64,000 nucleotides of DNA, from positions 112,077-176,076 of the forward strand of contig JAPLQY010000015.1 of assembly GCA_026399475.1 (NCBI GenBank), read 5' to 3'. The position numbers were made by a program, and so were the translations under genes. Source of the stretch: Rhodocyclales bacterium (lineage in GTDB: Bacteria; Pseudomonadota; Gammaproteobacteria; Burkholderiales; Rhodocyclaceae). Shown piece by piece: positions 39,165 through 48,418 of the stretch. The notes under the pieces are model-generated. The model saw nothing but the letters and a program-made list of their open reading frames with translations. It was not told where the DNA came from and ran no database searches. Numbering within the stretch: position 1 is the stretch's first letter; every line of letters starts with the position of its first letter.

Positions 39165-42100
39165 ATGGTGGGAATTTCAGGTCGCATTGCCGAGTACTTT
39201 CTCAGGAATTCCCTGACGCCGCTGGTCGCGCTGATAGCGCTGCTCCTCGGCGTGGGCGCGACCCTGGTCACGCCGCGCGAGGAAGAGCCACAGATCAATG
39301 TGACCATGGCCAATGTCCTGGTGCCCTTTCCCGGAGCGTCGGCAAGGGATGTCGAGGCATTGGTGGCGCGTCCTGCCGAGCAGGTCCTGTCGCGCATCGC
39401 CGGCATCGAGCATGTGTATTCGGTTTCACGTCCGGGCATGGCGGTGATTACGGTCCAGTACAAGGTGGGCGAGGATCCGATCCAGGCCTTGGTACGCCTC
39501 TACGACACCATCAATTCGCACCGCGACTGGCTCTCGCCCAGTCTCGGTGTCATGGAGCCGATCATCAAGCCAAAGGGCATCGATGACGTGCCCATCGTGA
39601 CACTGACCTTTCACAGTGCCGATCCGGCCAAGTCGGCATTTGAAATGCAGCAGGTGGCGCGCGCCACCGAGATCGATCTCAAGCGCATATCCGGTACGCG
39701 CGACGTCGAGACCATAGGCGGTCCCGGTCACGTGATTCGTGTCGTCATGGATGCCGATCGCATGAATGCACACGGCATTACCGCGCAGGATCTGAAAGCG
39801 GCCTTGCAGGTGTCGAATGCCTCGCAGCCGGCCGGCAGCCTGGTCAGCGGTAACCGTGAAGTCCTGGTGCAAACCGGCACTTATATCGAGTCAGCCGCCG
39901 ACGTGAAACGTCTGGTGGTGGGTGTTTTCGAGCGCAAGCCGGTGTACCTGGCCGACGTGGCCAGGGTGGTCGACGGCGCGGACCAGCCGGTGAGTTATGT
40001 CTGGCATGGTGATCGCAAGGCCGAATTTCCGGCCGTGACGCTCTCGGTATCAAAGAAGCCCGGTGTCAATGCCGCCGACGTTGCCGAAGCCGTGATCGCC
40101 CGCGCGGATGCGTTGAGGGGTACGGTAATTCCTGAAGGGGTCGAATTCACCGTGACGCGAAACTACGGCGCGACTGCGACCGACAAGGCACAGAAGCTGA
40201 TCGGCAAGCTGGTTTTTGCCACGGCCTTCGTGGTGCTGCTGGTGTTGTTTGCGCTGGGCCGGCGTGAGGCCGTGATCGTCGGCACCGCGGTCACGCTGAC
40301 GCTGGCGGCCACACTGTTCGCCTCGTGGGCGTATGGCTTCACCCTCAACCGCGTGTCGCTGTTCGCGCTGATTTTCTCCATCGGCATTTTGGTTGACGAT
40401 GCCATTGTGGTGGTCGAGAACATCCATCGCTGGCACATGCTTCAACCCGACAAGCCGATGTGGCAGATCATCCCGCCTGCGGTGGATGAAGTCGGTGGCC
40501 CGACCATTCTGGCGACTTTCACCGTAATTGCCGCCCTCCTGCCGATGGCGTTTGTCACCGGTCTGATGGGACCGTACATGAGCCCGATCCCGATCAATGC
40601 GTCGATGGGCATGTTCATTTCGCTGGCGATCGCTTTCGTCATCACACCGTGGCTGGCGCTGAAACTGATGAAGCCGCCCGCGCACGGAACGGCAGGGCAT
40701 GGCGAAGACAAACTAGCCGGCAAGCTCGACAGGTTCTTCCGTCGCGTCATGACGCCGATGCTCGACCCGCGCACCGGCAAATCGGCGCGACGCAAGCTCT
40801 GGCTGGGCATCCTGGCGGCAATCGTGGTTTCGCTCAGCCTCGGCTTCTTCGAACTGGTGGTGCTGAAAATGCTGCCCTTCGACAACAAGAGCGAGTTCCA
40901 GATCGTGCTCGACATGCCGGTCGGCACGCCGCTGGAAGAAACCGCCGGAGTGCTGCGCGAAATTTCCGCCGAGATCGCCCAAGTGGAGGAGGTCGCCGAC
41001 TATCAGGCCTATGCAGGAATCGCCAGTCCGATCAACTTCAACGGGCTGGTGCGTCAGTACTATCTGCGCTCAGCGCCGGAAATGGGCGACATCCAGGTCA
41101 ATCTGGTAGACAAGAAGCATCGTCATCGGCAGAGCCACGAAATCGCGGTGTCGGTGCGCGACCGGGTGGTTGCCATTGCCAGGAAACATGGCGGCAATGC
41201 CAAGGTGGTTGAAGTGCCGCCGGGGCCGCCGGTGATGTCGCCGATCGTTGCCGAAATCTACGGTCCGGACTACGCCGGACAGATCGCCGTTGCGAAACAG
41301 GTGCGTGCCGCCTTCGAAAGCACGGCCGATATCGTCGGAGTGGATGACTCTGTCGATGCCGATGCAGAAAAGCTCGTCCTGCGAGTGGCCCAGGCCAAGG
41401 CAGCACTGCTGGGTGTGGCGCAGAAGGACATTGTCGACGTGGTTCGCCTGGGGCTGTCCGGCGAGGATGTGACGCCGGTGCACGACGGCGACGCGAAGTA
41501 CGAAATTCCGGTGCGCATCGTCCTGCCTGCCGAGCGCCAGAACAGCATCGACCAGTTGCTCAAGCTCAAGCTTCGCGGTCGTGAAGGCCAGATGGTGCCC
41601 GTGTCCGAGGTGGTGGAAATCAAGCGCACGCTGCGCGAGAAAGTGATCTTCCACAAGGATCTGCTGCCGGTCGTCTTCGTTACCGGCGACATGGGTGGCA
41701 AGCTTGATTCGCCGCTGTATGGCATGTTCGACATTCGCAACAAGCTGGCCGGAATCGCCTTGCCGCAGGGCGGCACGCTGGGTGAATACTTCTTCAAGCA
41801 GCCTAAAGATCCTTACGCGCAGTACTCGCTGAAGTGGGACGGCGAATGGCAGGTCACCTACGAAACCTTCCGCGACATGGGCGCGGCCTACGCGGTCGGC
41901 CTGATCCTGATCTATCTGCTGGTGGTGGCGCAGTTCAAGAGCTACCTGGTGCCGCTGATCATCATGGCGCCGATTCCGCTGACCATCATCGGCGTGATGC
42001 CCGGCCACGCGATCTTCGGCGCCCAATACACGGCCACGTCGATGATCGGCATGATCGCCCTGGCCGGGATCATCGTGCGCAACTCGATCCTGCTGGCCGA

Positions 42101-42356
42101 TCTCATCAACGAGCAGGTAGCCGGCGGCATGGACTTCGCCGAAGCCGTAATCCAGGCCGCCGCGATTCGGGCCAAACCCATCGTGCTGACGGGTCTCGCC
42201 GCCATGCTCGGTGCGTTGTTCATCGTCGATGACCCGATCTTCGCCGGGCTCGCCCTGTCACTGATCTTCGGTATTTTCGTGTCCACCGTGCTGACGCTGG
42301 TGGTGATTCCGGTGCTGTATTACGCCGCGATGAAAAATCGCATTGGAGTCCCGTAG
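39165..42356 (+). CDS. RND efflux permease
   Basis: About 1063 residues. N-terminal helix TPLVALIALLLGVGATLVTPREEEPQI, porter domains (PFPGASARDVEALVARPAEQ), a first transmembrane block with IGILVDDAIVVVENIHRW (the GxxxDxxxxxxEN motif) and a second block with TATSMIGMIALAGIIVRNSILL. The AcrB/HAE-type fold is clear; the negatively charged pair in helix 4 (VDDA) supports proton-driven drug or small-molecule export rather than heavy-metal CzcA specificity. No outer-membrane channel gene is nearby. The ATG at 39165 is chosen over the GTG at 39162. The stop codon TAG is part of a REP element. Confidence 0.93.
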   Translation: MVGISGRIAEYFLRNSLTPLVALIALLLGVGATLVTPREEEPQINVTMANVLVPFPGASARDVEALVARPAEQVLSRIAGIEHVYSVSRPGMAVITVQYKVGEDPIQALVRLYDTINSHRDWLSPSLGVMEPIIKPKGIDDVPIVTLTFHSADPAKSAFEMQQVARATEIDLKRISGTRDVETIGGPGHVIRVVMDADRMNAHGITAQDLKAALQVSNASQPAGSLVSGNREVLVQTGTYIESAADVKRLVVGVFERKPVYLADVARVVDGADQPVSYVWHGDRKAEFPAVTLSVSKKPGVNAADVAEAVIARADALRGTVIPEGVEFTVTRNYGATATDKAQKLIGKLVFATAFVVLLVLFALGRREAVIVGTAVTLTLAATLFASWAYGFTLNRVSLFALIFSIGILVDDAIVVVENIHRWHMLQPDKPMWQIIPPAVDEVGGPTILATFTVIAALLPMAFVTGLMGPYMSPIPINASMGMFISLAIAFVITPWLALKLMKPPAHGTAGHGEDKLAGKLDRFFRRVMTPMLDPRTGKSARRKLWLGILAAIVVSLSLGFFELVVLKMLPFDNKSEFQIVLDMPVGTPLEETAGVLREISAEIAQVEEVADYQAYAGIASPINFNGLVRQYYLRSAPEMGDIQVNLVDKKHRHRQSHEIAVSVRDRVVAIARKHGGNAKVVEVPPGPPVMSPIVAEIYGPDYAGQIAVAKQVRAAFESTADIVGVDDSVDADAEKLVLRVAQAKAALLGVAQKDIVDVVRLGLSGEDVTPVHDGDAKYEIPVRIVLPAERQNSIDQLLKLKLRGREGQMVPVSEVVEIKRTLREKVIFHKDLLPVVFVTGDMGGKLDSPLYGMFDIRNKLAGIALPQGGTLGEYFFKQPKDPYAQYSLKWDGEWQVTYETFRDMGAAYAVGLILIYLLVVAQFKSYLVPLIIMAPIPLTIIGVMPGHAIFGAQYTATSMIGMIALAGIIVRNSILLADLINEQVAGGMDFAEAVIQAAAIRAKPIVLTGLAAMLGALFIVDDPIFAGLALSLIFGIFVSTVLTLVVIPVLYYAAMKNRIGVP

Positions 42357-42408
42357 GAGCGAGCCTGCTCGCGATGGGCGGATGTTTCGCGAGCAAGCTC
42401 GCTCCTAC
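42353..42408. repeat. REP-type palindromic element, copy A
   Basis: A 56-bp element starting gtaggagcgagc and ending gcgagcaagctcgctcctac. The arms are complementary, and the first arm has its own inner palindrome (gcgagc-ct-gctcgc). It is followed by seven A. Its second to fourth bases (tag) are the stop codon of the RND gene. A 91% identical copy lies inside the biotin carboxylase gene at 48868. This is the widespread gtaggagc REP type. Confidence 0.88.
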
Positions 42409-42477
42409 AAAAAAAGCAACCCGAAAAATCGCATCAAGAATGCATTATCCCCAGCTTTCCCATAAGGAGTATTTCGC

Positions 42478-42705
42478 ATGACCGTCAATCAATTCGTTCG
42501 CATCATCGCCGGCTTTTTCATCATGACCTCGCTGGTTCTGGCGCATTTCAGCGGCCAGGTCGACATGAGCATACTTTCCTGGCTGTGGTTCACCGCTTTT
42601 GTCGGCGCCAACCTGTTCCAGAGCGGCTTCACCAAATTCTGTCCGCTGGACATGATCCTGAAGAAGCTCGGTGTCTCCGAATCCACCGGCGCCAGCTGCG
42701 CCTAA
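42478..42705 (+). CDS. DUF2892 (YgaP-like) inner-membrane protein
   Basis: 75 residues with two helices (about 8-25 and 34-50) and the [16 protein letters not shown] motif of the DUF2892 family. The same domain is the membrane anchor of rhodanese YgaP and often occurs near sulfide or sulfur-metabolism genes, which fits sqr upstream. Cys55 in FCPLD and Cys74 are present. An aaggag ribosome site precedes the ATG. The stop codon overlaps the trpC stop codon on the other strand. Confidence 0.88.
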   Translation: MTVNQFVRIIAGFFIMTSLVLAHFSGQVDMSILSWLWFTAFVGANLFQSGFTKFCPLDMILKKLGVSESTGASCA

Positions 42706-43490
42706 GCGAACAAGCGAGCCAGTTCCGCTCCCGGTAAAGGAGCGCGCATGAAGGCTTCGCCGACGAGGAAGGCCTGCACGCCGCGGCCGCGCATCAGTTG
42801 GACGTCGGCCGGCGCGAGGATGCCCGATTCGGTGACCACGATGCGATCGGCGGGAATGCGGCCGAGTTGCGACAGGGTCGTGTCGAGACTGACTTCGAAG
42901 GTGCGCAGATTGCGGTTGTTGATGCCGATCAGCGGTGTCGTCAGGTGCAGGGCGATATCCAGTTCGGCGGCGTCGTGGCATTCGACCAGCACCGCCATGC
43001 CGAGGCTGTGGGCGATGGCTTCCATTTCCTGCATCTGCATCAGGGACAAGGCGGCGACGATCAGCAGGATGGCATCGGCGCCCATGGCGCGGGCTTCGAA
43101 CACCTGATAGGGATCGACCAGGAAGTCCTTGCGCAGCACCGGCAGCGAACAAGCGCCGCGGGCTTGCCGCAGGTAAAGTTCCGAGCCCTGGAAGAACTGC
43201 CGGTCGGTCAGGACCGACAGGCAGGCTGCACCGTGTTTTTCGTAATCGGCTGCGATTTCCGCCGGACGGAAATCGGCGCGGATCACGCCTTTCGACGGGC
43301 TGGCCTTCTTGATTTCGGCGATGATCGCCGTCTCGCCAGCGCCGACTCTTGACTGCATGGCGCCGGCGAAGTCGCGCGCTGCCGGCTGTGCCTCGGCGTC
43401 GGTGCGGACTGCTGCCAGCGGGCGACTCGTCAGCGCCGCCGCAACCTCCCCGCGCTTGACGGCGAGGATCCTGTTGAGAATGTCGGACAT
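42702..43490 (-). CDS. trpC: Indole-3-glycerol phosphate synthase
   Basis: 262 residues of the TIM-barrel [71 protein letters not shown] and VVTESGIL. Catalytic Lys and Glu residues lie in the [15 protein letters not shown] and TESG motifs. It converts CdRP to indole-3-glycerol phosphate. Start and trpD stop share one base (TGATG), so translation is coupled. It is the last gene of the leftward trpEGDC operon. Confidence 0.97.
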   Translation of the reverse strand: MSDILNRILAVKRGEVAAALTSRPLAAVRTDAEAQPAARDFAGAMQSRVGAGETAIIAEIKKASPSKGVIRADFRPAEIAADYEKHGAACLSVLTDRQFFQGSELYLRQARGACSLPVLRKDFLVDPYQVFEARAMGADAILLIVAALSLMQMQEMEAIAHSLGMAVLVECHDAAELDIALHLTTPLIGINNRNLRTFEVSLDTTLSQLGRIPADRIVVTESGILAPADVQLMRGRGVQAFLVGEAFMRAPLPGAELARLFA

Positions 43491-44515
43491 CAGGCGAACT
43501 TGCGGGTGAAGGACACGAATTCGTCGAGCTTCTTGCGCGCCGCGCCGCTGGCGATCGCCTCACGGGCGCGGGCAATGCCGGCGCCGATCGAGTCCTCCAG
43601 ATTGGCGGTGTAGAGCGCCGCGCCGGCATTCAGCGTGACGATCTCGCGCGGCGTGCCGGGCTTGTTCTCCAGCGCTTCTATCAGCATGGCTTTCGACTCG
43701 GCGGCATCGGCAACGCGCAGGCTGCGATTGGATACCATCGACAAGCCGAAGTCCTCCGGATGCACTTCGTATTCGGTGATCTTGCCGTTCTTCAATTCGC
43801 CCACCAGCGTGGCGGCACCGAGCGAAATCTCGTCCATGCCGTCCTTGCCCCACACCACCATCACGTGATCGGCGCCGAGCTGTTGCATCACGCGCACCTG
43901 GATGCCGACCAGATCGGGATGGAACACGCCCATCAGCGTATTGGGCGCGCCGGCCGGGTTGGTCAGCGGGCCGAGGATGTTGAAAATGGTCCGTACCGCC
44001 ATTTCGCGCCGCACCGGGGCGACGTTCTTCATGGCTGGATGATGGTTGGGCGCGAACATGAAGCCGCAGCCGATGGTCTCGATGCTTGCGCCGACCTGCT
44101 GCGGCGTCAGGTCGATCCTGGCACCGAGCGCTTCCAGCACGTCGGCCGAGCCGGACTTGGACGACACGCTGCGGTTGCCGTGCTTGGCTACCGTGGCGCC
44201 GGCCGCCGCGGCAACGAACATCGATGCGGTGGAGATGTTGAAAGTATGCGCGCCGTCGCCGCCGGTACCGACGATGTCCACGAAGTGTGGGTTGTGCGGC
44301 GTGTCGACCTTGGTCGATAGTTCGCGCATGACCATCGCCGCGGCAGAGATTTCACCGATGGTTTCCTTCTTGACGCGCAGGCCGGTGAGGATGGCGGCGA
44401 CCATGAGCGGCGAAATCTCGCCCTTCATGATCTGCCGCATCAGGTGCAGCATTTCGTCGTGGAAGCTTTCGCGGTGTTCGATGGTGCGCTGGAGCGCTTC
44501 CTGGGGCGTAATCAT
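43490..44515 (-). CDS. trpD: Anthranilate phosphoribosyltransferase
   Basis: 341 residues: [17 protein letters not shown] (PRPP site), [42 protein letters not shown] and [11 protein letters not shown]. It joins anthranilate to PRPP in tryptophan synthesis. The ATG at 44515 overlaps the trpG stop (ATGA) and gives the family length; the upstream extension is antisense shadow. Confidence 0.97.
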   Translation of the reverse strand: MITPQEALQRTIEHRESFHDEMLHLMRQIMKGEISPLMVAAILTGLRVKKETIGEISAAAMVMRELSTKVDTPHNPHFVDIVGTGGDGAHTFNISTASMFVAAAAGATVAKHGNRSVSSKSGSADVLEALGARIDLTPQQVGASIETIGCGFMFAPNHHPAMKNVAPVRREMAVRTIFNILGPLTNPAGAPNTLMGVFHPDLVGIQVRVMQQLGADHVMVVWGKDGMDEISLGAATLVGELKNGKITEYEVHPEDFGLSMVSNRSLRVADAAESKAMLIEALENKPGTPREIVTLNAGAALYTANLEDSIGAGIARAREAIASGAARKKLDEFVSFTRKFA

Positions 44516-45084
44516 GATTGGCTTCCTTGCAGGAAATTGCGGAGCAGCGCGTGGCCACTGTCGGTCTGGATCGATTCGGGATGGAACTGCACGCCTTCCA
44601 CCAAAAACTCGCGGTGGCGCACGCCCATGATTTCGCCGTCCTCGGTCCATGCGGTGATTTCAAGGCAGGCCGGCACGGTCTCGCGCCGGATCGCCAGCGA
44701 GTGATAGCGGACCACGGTCAGCGGATTCGGCAGGCCGGCGAAGACGCCCTTGCCCTCGTGGAATACCGGCGATGTCTTGCCGTGCATCAGTTGCCTGGCG
44801 TGCACGATCTCGCCGCCAAAGGCCGCGCCGATGCTCTGGTGGCCGAGGCAGACGCCGAGCAGTGGAATCCTGCCTGCGAACTCCTTGATCGCGGCCACCG
44901 AGATGCCGGCTTCGGCGGGTGAGCAGGGTCCGGGCGAGATGACGATGCGCGCCGGATTCATGGCGGCGATTTCCTTGAGCGTGATCGCGTCGTTGCGAAA
45001 CACCTTCACGTCCTCGCCGAGCTCGCCGAAATACTGCACCAGGTTGTAGGTGAAGCTGTCGTAGTTGTCGATCATCAGCAGCAT
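44512..45084 (-). CDS. trpG: Anthranilate synthase component II, glutamine amidotransferase
   Basis: 190 residues of class I glutamine amidotransferase: [34 protein letters not shown], the nucleophile in [11 protein letters not shown] and the His-Glu pair in GVQFHPESI. It supplies ammonia to TrpE and may also serve PabB. Overlaps trpD by four bases and starts 10 bases after trpE. Confidence 0.97.
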   Translation of the reverse strand: MLLMIDNYDSFTYNLVQYFGELGEDVKVFRNDAITLKEIAAMNPARIVISPGPCSPAEAGISVAAIKEFAGRIPLLGVCLGHQSIGAAFGGEIVHARQLMHGKTSPVFHEGKGVFAGLPNPLTVVRYHSLAIRRETVPACLEITAWTEDGEIMGVRHREFLVEGVQFHPESIQTDSGHALLRNFLQGSQS

Positions 45085-45094
45085 GATGGCCTCC

Positions 45095-46591
45095 CTAGTC
45101 GAAACGCGTATCGAGGCCGGCTTCGGCCATCTCGGCGGCGCGCAGTTGTGCCCGTGCCTTGTTCAGCGTTTCCTGCCATTCCGAATCGGGGTCGGAATCG
45201 GCAACGATGCCGGCGCCGGCCTGGACGTGGATCTGCCCGTCCTTGACGACGGCGGTGCGGATCGCGATGCACAGGTCCATGTCGCCGTTGAAGCCGAGAT
45301 AGCCGACGCTCCCGGCATAAATTCCGCGCTTCGAGGGTTCCAGTTCGTCGATGATTTCCATGGCGCGCACTTTCGGCGCGCCGGATACCGTGCCGGCGGG
45401 GAAGGTGGCCTTGAGCACGCCGAGCGCGCCTTCGTCGTCCTTCAGCTCGGCCTCGACGTTGGAGACGATGTGCATTACATGCGAATAGCGTTCGATGATG
45501 AACTGGTCGGTGACCTTGACCGTACCGGTCTTCGCCACGCGGCCGATGTCGTTGCGGCCGAGGTCGAGCAGCATCAGGTGCTCGGCACGCTCCTTCGGAT
45601 CGGCCAGCAGGTCGGCGGCCAGCGCCTCGTCTTCCGCCAGGGTGGCGCCGCGCTTGCGTGTGCCGGCGATGGGGCGCACGGTGACCCGCTTTTCGCCATC
45701 CTGATGCTCGAGCCGCACCAGGATTTCCGGCGAGGCGCCGACGACGTGGAAATCCTCGAAGTTGAAATAGAACATGTAGGGCGAGGGGTTCAGCGTGCGC
45801 AGTGCGCGGTAAAGCGCCAGCGGGCTGGCGGCGAAGGGCTTGCTCATGCGCTGCGACAGTACCACCTGCATGACATCGCCATCGACGATGTACTGCTTGG
45901 CGCGGCGCACCGCTGCCTTGAAGGCTTCCTCGCCGAATTCCGAAACCGCGGGCGCCGAACTCGCCTGCAGCTCGGGCGGAATTACGACCGGCGCGCGCAG
46001 CTTCGCCAACAGATCCTTGAGGCGCGCCTGGGTCTGCTTCCAGGCACCGGGGAAGCCCGGCTCCGCATACACCACCAGCGTCAGCTTTCCGGAAAGATTG
46101 TCGACAATGGCGATTTCCTCGGACAGCAGCAGCAGGATGTCCGGCACCCCCAGCGGGTCGGGACTCTTGTCGCGCGCCAGTTTGGTTTCGATGTAGCGCA
46201 CCGTGTCGTAGCCGAAGGCGCCGACGAGGCCGCCGCAGAAGCGCGGCAGGCCGGGCAGGTCGGGCACCTTGAAGCGCGCCATGAACTCGCTGATGAAGCT
46301 CATCGGATTGGTGTGATCGCGCCGCTCGGCGACACGGTTGCCGCTGAGCACCATGATCGCGCCGTCGACCACGGCGATGCGGGTGCTGGCCGCGAGGCCG
46401 ATGAAGGAATAGCGGCCGAAGCGTTCGCCGCCCTGCACCGATTCGAGCAGGTAGGAGTAGGGATCGTTGGCCAGTTTGAGGTAGATCGACAGCGGCGTGT
46501 CGAGGTCGGCAAAGGTTTCGAGCGTCACCGGAATGCGGTTGTAGCCCTCGGCGGCGAGCCGGTTGAAGTCACTCTCGTTGATTGGGGTCAT
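45095..46591 (-). CDS. trpE: Anthranilate synthase component I
   Basis: 498 residues. N-terminal feedback domain with [18 protein letters not shown] (tryptophan-binding LLES), then the chorismate-binding domain with [64 protein letters not shown] and AGAGIVADS. It converts chorismate to anthranilate with TrpG. A ggag ribosome site precedes the ATG. About 170 bases separate it from gph and hold a possible leader peptide. Confidence 0.97.
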   Translation of the reverse strand: MTPINESDFNRLAAEGYNRIPVTLETFADLDTPLSIYLKLANDPYSYLLESVQGGERFGRYSFIGLAASTRIAVVDGAIMVLSGNRVAERRDHTNPMSFISEFMARFKVPDLPGLPRFCGGLVGAFGYDTVRYIETKLARDKSPDPLGVPDILLLLSEEIAIVDNLSGKLTLVVYAEPGFPGAWKQTQARLKDLLAKLRAPVVIPPELQASSAPAVSEFGEEAFKAAVRRAKQYIVDGDVMQVVLSQRMSKPFAASPLALYRALRTLNPSPYMFYFNFEDFHVVGASPEILVRLEHQDGEKRVTVRPIAGTRKRGATLAEDEALAADLLADPKERAEHLMLLDLGRNDIGRVAKTGTVKVTDQFIIERYSHVMHIVSNVEAELKDDEGALGVLKATFPAGTVSGAPKVRAMEIIDELEPSKRGIYAGSVGYLGFNGDMDLCIAIRTAVVKDGQIHVQAGAGIVADSDPDSEWQETLNKARAQLRAAEMAEAGLDTRFD

Positions 46592-46686
46592 GGGAAAACT
46601 CCACTAATGCGGGTACTGCAAGGACAGGTGCGCGGGCTGGTCGGCTCCGGCGCGATGGAAATCAGGCGCTCAATGGCGCAGCAGAG

Positions 46687-46737
46687 TCAGGCCCGCCAGG
46701 GCCAGGCCTCCGCCCCGAGGGCGTGTTTCCTTGTCAT
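46687..46737 (-). CDS. Possible trp leader peptide, 16 aa
   Basis: Between gph and trpE, a short leftward frame reads MTRKHALGAEAWPWRA and contains two Trp codons near its end, 96 bases before the trpE start. That composition and position are what an attenuation leader would show. However, no clear ribosome site precedes it and I do not see an obvious hairpin followed by a U run before trpE, only GC-rich potential stems. It may therefore be chance or use another mechanism. Confidence 0.4.
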   Translation of the reverse strand: MTRKHALGAEAWPWRA

Positions 46738-46760
46738 TTGCAGGTTGCGGTGGAGCATGG

Positions 46761-47444
46761 TCAGGCAATTTTCCGGGAATCGGGAGAGTCGGCGCTGGTG
46801 GCACGGCGAGCCGCTTCCACCAGCGACGTGACTATAGCATCGCAGTCGATTCCTTGCACGTCCTCGCCTTCGTTGTAGCCGTAAGGCACCAGGAACACCG
46901 GGCAGCCGGCGGCGCGCGCCGCCGCGGCATCATGCCGGGAATCACCGATGTGCAGATTCTCGGCCGGCACCGTGCCCATGCGCTCGCAGGCATGCAGCAG
47001 CGGCATCGGGTGCGGCTTCTTTTCAGGCAGGCTATCGCCTGAGACGGCAAACTCGAACCAGGAGTCCAACTGCGTGGCGACCAGCAGCGGTTCGGTAAAG
47101 GCGGCCGCCTTGTTGGTGATGACGGCCATCGGCAAGCCGGCTGCGCGGAAGGCCTGCAAGCCTTCGAGCACGCCGGGAAAGAGCCTGGAGCGGCGACCAT
47201 TCTCTACGGCGTAATGGCGGCGGAAGACGGCCTGCGCCTGCTCCACTGCGTCGGCTTCGAGGTCGGGCAGGCAACGCGCGACCAGTTTCGGAATGCCGCG
47301 GCCGATGAAGGCGGCGATGGTGTCGATGGGATATTCGGGGCGGCCCAGCTCGCGCAGCATGGCGTTCGCCGCCGCGGCGAGGTCGGGAACGGTGTCGAGC
47401 AGGGTGCCATCGAGGTCGATGGTGACGGAGCGGATCGATTTCAT
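46761..47444 (-). CDS. gph: Phosphoglycolate phosphatase, HAD family
   Basis: 227 residues: HAD motif I TIDLDGTLLDTVPDL, a helical cap (25-90), motif II ITNKAA, motif III Lys (PEKKPHP) and motif IV GDSRHDAAAARAAG. It hydrolyses 2-phosphoglycolate. Normally in betaproteobacteria it follows rpe and precedes trpE; here rpe is 7 kb away beyond a catabolic cluster. Confidence 0.95.
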   Translation of the reverse strand: MKSIRSVTIDLDGTLLDTVPDLAAAANAMLRELGRPEYPIDTIAAFIGRGIPKLVARCLPDLEADAVEQAQAVFRRHYAVENGRRSRLFPGVLEGLQAFRAAGLPMAVITNKAAAFTEPLLVATQLDSWFEFAVSGDSLPEKKPHPMPLLHACERMGTVPAENLHIGDSRHDAAAARAAGCPVFLVPYGYNEGEDVQGIDCDAIVTSLVEAARRATSADSPDSRKIA

Positions 47445-47468
47445 GACTGCGACGATAACACGAGTTTT

Positions 47469-47492
47469 CCGCGCCCTCCCGAAAGGGCGCGG
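47469..47492. other. GC-rich hairpin at the gph / catabolic-cluster boundary
   Basis: A perfect 9-base stem, ccgcgccct (47469-47477) with agggcgcgg (47484-47492), lies between the BKACE stop and the gph start. Neither direction has a following T run. It may act as a weak or Rho-assisted terminator for the catabolic operon. Confidence 0.5.
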
Positions 47493-47533
47493 ATGCGCTC
47501 ATAGCAAGGCTTTATGGCGCTTTGGCGACGAAG

Positions 47534-48418
47534 TCAGGCAGCCGCCAGGCCCAGCGCGGCACGCGCTTCGGCAGGGCTGGCGACCTCGCGCCCGGCGTTG
47601 CGCGCGCAACGCGCCAGGGCTTCGATCATGGCGCCATTGCCCGCGGCGCGGCTGCCGTCGGGCAGGTAGAAGCTGTCTTCCAGCCCGGTGCGCAACATGC
47701 CGCCCAGCTCGGCGACGCGCTGATGCACCGGCCAGATTTCGGCGCGGCCGATCAGCGTCGCCTGCCACAGCGAGCCGGGCTCGATCCAGCGCAGCAACAG
47801 CGGCAGCAGGTCGACGTCGGCCGGCATGCCCGAGGCGACGCCCATGACGAAGTTGTACTCTGTGTGATCGGCGAGTTGCGGTGACAGCGCGGCCTTGCGA
47901 TACATGCCGACCGAACGCACGATGCCGACATCGAAGCATTCGAACTCGGGGCGGGTGCCGGTCTCCGTCATCACGTCGAGGAAGGCCTGGACCTTCTCCA
48001 CGGGATTGTCGAACACCATCGGCGGCCAGGCCCAGCGGCCATCGTCGCGCAGCTTCAGGTAGTTCAGCGTGCCGGCGTTGCAGGCGGCGATTTCCGGCCT
48101 GACGCGGCGGAGGCAGGCAAGCGGCCCGGCGATGTCGGGGCCGATGACGCCGGTAGTGAGATTGATGATGACGCCGGGGCAGGCGGCGCGAATGGCGTCG
48201 ACGATCCCGGCGGCGACTTCCGGGTCCCAGGAGGGCAGGTGGCCCATGCCCGGTTCCTGGCGGCGTAGATGCACATGCATGATCGAGGCGCCGGCATCGA
48301 AGGCTTCGCGCGCGGCGGCAGCCATTTGTTGCGAAGTGACCGGCACCGGATGCTGCTTCGGATCGGTCAGCACGCCCGTCAGCGCGCAGGTGAGGACGGC
48401 TTTGTCGCGGGTGGTCAT
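47534..48418 (-). CDS. BKACE (DUF849) beta-keto acid cleavage enzyme
   Basis: 294 residues of the 3-keto-5-aminohexanoate cleavage family. It has the zinc-site HVHLR pair, INLTTGV, CNAGTLNYLK, ECFDVGIVR, FVMGVASGMPAD and LRTGLEDSFYLPDG. Such enzymes exchange acetyl-CoA with a beta-keto acid to give acetoacetate and a new acyl-CoA. It is the last gene of the leftward acyl-CoA operon and overlaps the biotin carboxylase stop by ATGA. The exact substrate cannot be read from sequence. Confidence 0.92.
   Translation of the reverse strand: MTTRDKAVLTCALTGVLTDPKQHPVPVTSQQMAAAAREAFDAGASIMHVHLRRQEPGMGHLPSWDPEVAAGIVDAIRAACPGVIINLTTGVIGPDIAGPLACLRRVRPEIAACNAGTLNYLKLRDDGRWAWPPMVFDNPVEKVQAFLDVMTETGTRPEFECFDVGIVRSVGMYRKAALSPQLADHTEYNFVMGVASGMPADVDLLPLLLRWIEPGSLWQATLIGRAEIWPVHQRVAELGGMLRTGLEDSFYLPDGSRAAGNGAMIEALARCARNAGREVASPAEARAALGLAAA

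Noticed and set aside
42353..42416. REP copy A as an intrinsic terminator of the RND gene
   Set aside because: The hairpin is followed by A residues, not T, on the coding strand, so it is not a canonical terminator in that direction.
45065..46831. A 588-codon open frame on the + strand
   Set aside because: Antisense to trpE, whose motifs are unambiguous.
47469..47492. Hairpin before gph as a classical terminator
   Set aside because: The 9-base stem is strong but no T run follows in either direction; kept only as a hairpin.
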